From Cognatishimia sp. 1_MG-2023 (GTDB taxonomy: Bacteria > Pseudomonadota > Alphaproteobacteria > Rhodobacterales > Rhodobacteraceae): a DNA stretch of 64,000 nucleotides. Below are positions 61,793 to 64,000 of this stretch, in pieces; the first letter of the stretch is position 1; every line of letters begins with the position of its first letter. The DNA lies in assembly GCF_030548175.1 (NCBI RefSeq), contig NZ_JAUORX010000008.1:35123-99122 (forward strand), given 5' to 3'. Made by a program: the position numbers and the translations under genes. Below the pieces are notes generated by a model that made no database searches, was not told the DNA's origin, and saw only the letters and a program-made list of their open reading frames with translations.

Positions 61793-63982
61793 TTAAAGAT
61801 CTAGTTCGATGACACCGTCAGCTTCGGCGGCACGAGACTGACATGTCACGATGGCCGTTTCACGCTGTGCCTTAGACAAAACGTAGTCACGATGCTCCAC
61901 ATCGCCTGATTTCAGGCCACACTTACACACACCACAAATTCCGTCGGCACACTTAATATCAATCGGAATACCGTTTTCTACTAAGACATCCGCCGCAGAT
62001 TTATCGGCTGGTACTTGGAATGTTTTTCCAGACTTTGCCAGCTTGATGGTGAACGGGTGATTTTCATATTCCGGAGCTTCAGGAACGCTGAAGTATTCCA
62101 AATGACGATTGTCCTCTGGAAAGCCACCTGCTTCAGCGGCATCCATAACGGCCTGCATATAAGGCTCTGCACCACAGGTATAAACATGCGCGCCTTTGGA
62201 GTATTTTAGAATATCATCCATGTCCGCCCGGCTGCCTTCTGAAGAGACATGCAGCTCCACTTTGTCTGCCCAAGGGAAAGCGGCGAGGTCTTCGAGGAAG
62301 CCCATGGTTTCACGAGATCGACCTGAATAGTGCAACTCAAAGTCGCCGCCGATTGCATGCAAACGATGCGCCATTGCGATCATCGGCGTGATGCCAATAC
62401 CCCCGCCCATCAGGAACGACTTGGTCCCATCCTCATGCAATGGGAAATGGTTGATCGGTTTTGACACAAAGATCTTACGACCCTCTGCGAAAATACGGTG
62501 CAACAGTGCTGAGCCCCCGCGCCCACTATCTTCCCGAAGTACTCCAATCTGGTACTTCGAACGATCCGCCGGGTTACCACTCATGGAGTATTGGCGCAGA
62601 AATTCTGGGGCAACAACGATATCGAGATGCGCACCTGCGGTCCATTCTGGTAGGTCCGAACCATCAAGGCTTTGCATTTCGTACTTGGTCACACTGTCAG
62701 CTTGGGCCTCGGCTTTTGTGATCAATACCTGCAACACCGGACTATCCGAGAAATCCGGGCGCTTATGTACTGCGCTTTCGTCACCATTCGCCAAACGTTC
62801 CTGATATTCTTCCGCCGTAACCATCGCTTGGTAGGCTTCAATCCCAGCTTCCCGATCCATTGGATAAGGATATGCATAAGGGTGCGGGGCCAAGTTCGCA
62901 GGATAAACTGCCAAAGTTTGATCTTCGTATTTAAGGTCGAGATCTTTTTGTAAGTTACGTGCGTTAACAGGTTTATCGGTTGGCCGGTATCCACCGTCTT
63001 CTTGGATCTCGAGATCCCACCACCATTTTTTGAGCGTGTTTAAGCTACCACGATCCATCATGTCATCGAGCTTGGCCAACGCTGGGGCTGTGCCGGGTAC
63101 TTTCATTGCAGCCCAACGGAATGCGCTGTCTGCCAAAATACCCTCTAAGTTCCATGGGCATGTTTTCATGCATCGCCCACACATTGCACCGCCCGGAGTT
63201 GTGATCCGATACGTTGTACATTTTTGGCTATCAGATTTCCAAATCTCATAACCATTAAACATCAATTTTGGACCGGCGGTAATGGCACCAGACGGGCATT
63301 CTCGCGCGCATTTCTTGCAGGCATCACAGAATTTCTGCAGACCGAAATCAATGGGCTTATCGTGCACCATTGGGAGGTCTGTCGTGACCACACCGGATTT
63401 CAATCGTGGGCCAAGGTAAGGATTCAAAATCACCTCGCCAATGCGGCTAACTTCGCCCAACCCTGCCAAGAGCAACAATGGTGGTTGCAGCACTTCACCA
63501 TCCATAACCGAATGCGCTTTGGCTTTGTAACCAAGGTTGCGCAACTGCCGTGCCATGACCCCGCCAAGCAAAGAAAAGCGCAGATAGGCCCGCATTGACA
63601 TCGCAACAGCGATCCAATCGTCGCCTGACGAGCCTTCCATGGTGTCAAAGCCTTGGTCAACGATCATGCTAATAGCATGATCATGAGGCGGATCAATCGG
63701 CTGGCCAGCGGCGTCATGTGAATACCATGTCCAGTCAGGACAGCGCGAAATGCCGACGGCGTCGATGCCAAGGAAATAGCTTGTCGCTTTGACCAGATCA
63801 TGCGCCTTTTGTGCGTCTAACTCAGTTTGAGTTTGGATGCTTTCGCCGTCTTGCAACAGAGTAAAGGCACCCAAGGCGCGGCGCTGCGCCATAGATGGCG
63901 CAGATTTGCGAACATATAATCCACCTTTCGCGCCCTCTTGAACGGGTTTACCCATGTCGCCGAACAAGGCGCGGCTAAACAT
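61793..63982 (-). CDS. Self-sufficient reductive dehalogenase (RdhA-reductase-ferredoxin fusion)
   Basis: 729 residues from ATG 63982 (AAAGGA six to seven bases upstream); the frame stays open to the window edge through GTG 64000. Residues about 50-330 are an RdhA core: LLLAGLGEVSRIGEVILNP, GPRLKSGVVTTDLPM, and two 4Fe-4S sites (C219, C222, C225, C229; C255, C268, C271, C275). Then a flavin reductase of the phthalate-dioxygenase-reductase type (RQYSMSG, GGGIGITPMIAMA) and a 2Fe-2S ferredoxin (C678, C683, C686, C714). No Tat signal, so cytoplasmic and catabolic, like NpRdhA and BhbA that debrominate 3,5-dibromo-4-hydroxybenzoate. Should need cobalamin. Likely removes halogen from a phenolic acid made by the neighbouring nitrilases (inference). 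Confidence 0.93.
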   Translation of the reverse strand: MFSRALFGDMGKPVQEGAKGGLYVRKSAPSMAQRRALGAFTLLQDGESIQTQTELDAQKAHDLVKATSYFLGIDAVGISRCPDWTWYSHDAAGQPIDPPHDHAISMIVDQGFDTMEGSSGDDWIAVAMSMRAYLRFSLLGGVMARQLRNLGYKAKAHSVMDGEVLQPPLLLLAGLGEVSRIGEVILNPYLGPRLKSGVVTTDLPMVHDKPIDFGLQKFCDACKKCARECPSGAITAGPKLMFNGYEIWKSDSQKCTTYRITTPGGAMCGRCMKTCPWNLEGILADSAFRWAAMKVPGTAPALAKLDDMMDRGSLNTLKKWWWDLEIQEDGGYRPTDKPVNARNLQKDLDLKYEDQTLAVYPANLAPHPYAYPYPMDREAGIEAYQAMVTAEEYQERLANGDESAVHKRPDFSDSPVLQVLITKAEAQADSVTKYEMQSLDGSDLPEWTAGAHLDIVVAPEFLRQYSMSGNPADRSKYQIGVLREDSGRGGSALLHRIFAEGRKIFVSKPINHFPLHEDGTKSFLMGGGIGITPMIAMAHRLHAIGGDFELHYSGRSRETMGFLEDLAAFPWADKVELHVSSEGSRADMDDILKYSKGAHVYTCGAEPYMQAVMDAAEAGGFPEDNRHLEYFSVPEAPEYENHPFTIKLAKSGKTFQVPADKSAADVLVENGIPIDIKCADGICGVCKCGLKSGDVEHRDYVLSKAQRETAIVTCQSRAAEADGVIELDL

Positions 63983-64000
63983 GTCAGTCCTTTTCGGCAC

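Noticed and set aside
1..64000. tRNA, rRNA, CRISPR arrays, insertion sequences, riboswitches
   Set aside because: I looked for clover-leaf ends, regular repeat-spacer arrays, transposase motifs and long conserved leaders and found none that I could support.

Overview
The window looks like part of an extrachromosomal replicon (plasmid or chromid) of a marine alphaproteobacterium of the Roseobacter group (Rhodobacteraceae). The grounds are a Rep_3-type plasmid initiator at the left edge, a flagellar set in Rhodobacterales style (FtcR/CtrA-like and MucR regulators, SltF-like transglycosylase, short FlgJ), CtrA-type TTAA-N7-TTAA sites in many flagellar promoters, and a Roseobacter-style homogentisate block (DUF2783, flavin monooxygenase, MBL-fold protein, fahA, hmgA, MarR, maiA). 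This is inference from protein families; no database search was possible.

Layout. 3-1109: plasmid initiator, cut by the window edge. 1558-6848: a phosphorelay set (REC plus degenerate GGDEF; Hpt; a large sensor kinase with a phosphonate-binding-type sensor domain; single-domain REC). 6845-38990: flagellar regulon in several operons: motA-fliJ, motB, mucR, an OmpR-type regulator, an RpoH-like sigma with fliK-flgD, flgF-flgG-flgA-flgH-fliL, a TPR protein, flgE-flgK-flgL, ftcR-like, flgI-flgJ-flgN, two flagellins, fliI, and flgB-flgC-fliE-fliQ-sltF-flhA-fliR-flhB. I see no fliF, fliG, fliH, fliM, fliN, fliP, flaF, flbT, fliA or flgM here. 39132-44128: tamA-tamB.

44186-55938: aromatic catabolism by the homogentisate route. 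HmgA opens the ring, MaiA isomerises, FahA splits the product. A class-A flavin monooxygenase probably makes the dihydroxylated ring substrate, two MarR proteins probably regulate, and a branched-chain-type ABC transporter (livF-G-M-H plus binding protein) probably imports the substrate. No HPPD (tyrosine-route enzyme) is present, so the feed may be a hydroxyphenylacetate.

56175-64000: the most unusual region. Two tandem modules each hold a nitrilase, a PPOX-like flavoprotein and a divergent AraC regulator, followed by a self-sufficient reductive dehalogenase (corrinoid and 4Fe-4S RdhA core fused to a flavin reductase and a 2Fe-2S ferredoxin). Together with the homogentisate block this suggests degradation of halogenated hydroxyaryl nitriles, such as the bromotyrosine-type nitriles found in the sea: nitrile to acid, removal of halogen, hydroxylation, then ring cleavage.

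Regulation. In my reading of the whole window, all TTAA-N7-TTAA sites fall in gaps of the flagellar half (1357-30355), which points to direct CtrA control. Two GTTNCANNTGNAAC palindromes lie between hmgA and marR. Several strong terminators separate convergent genes, one of them buried inside the fliJ coding sequence.
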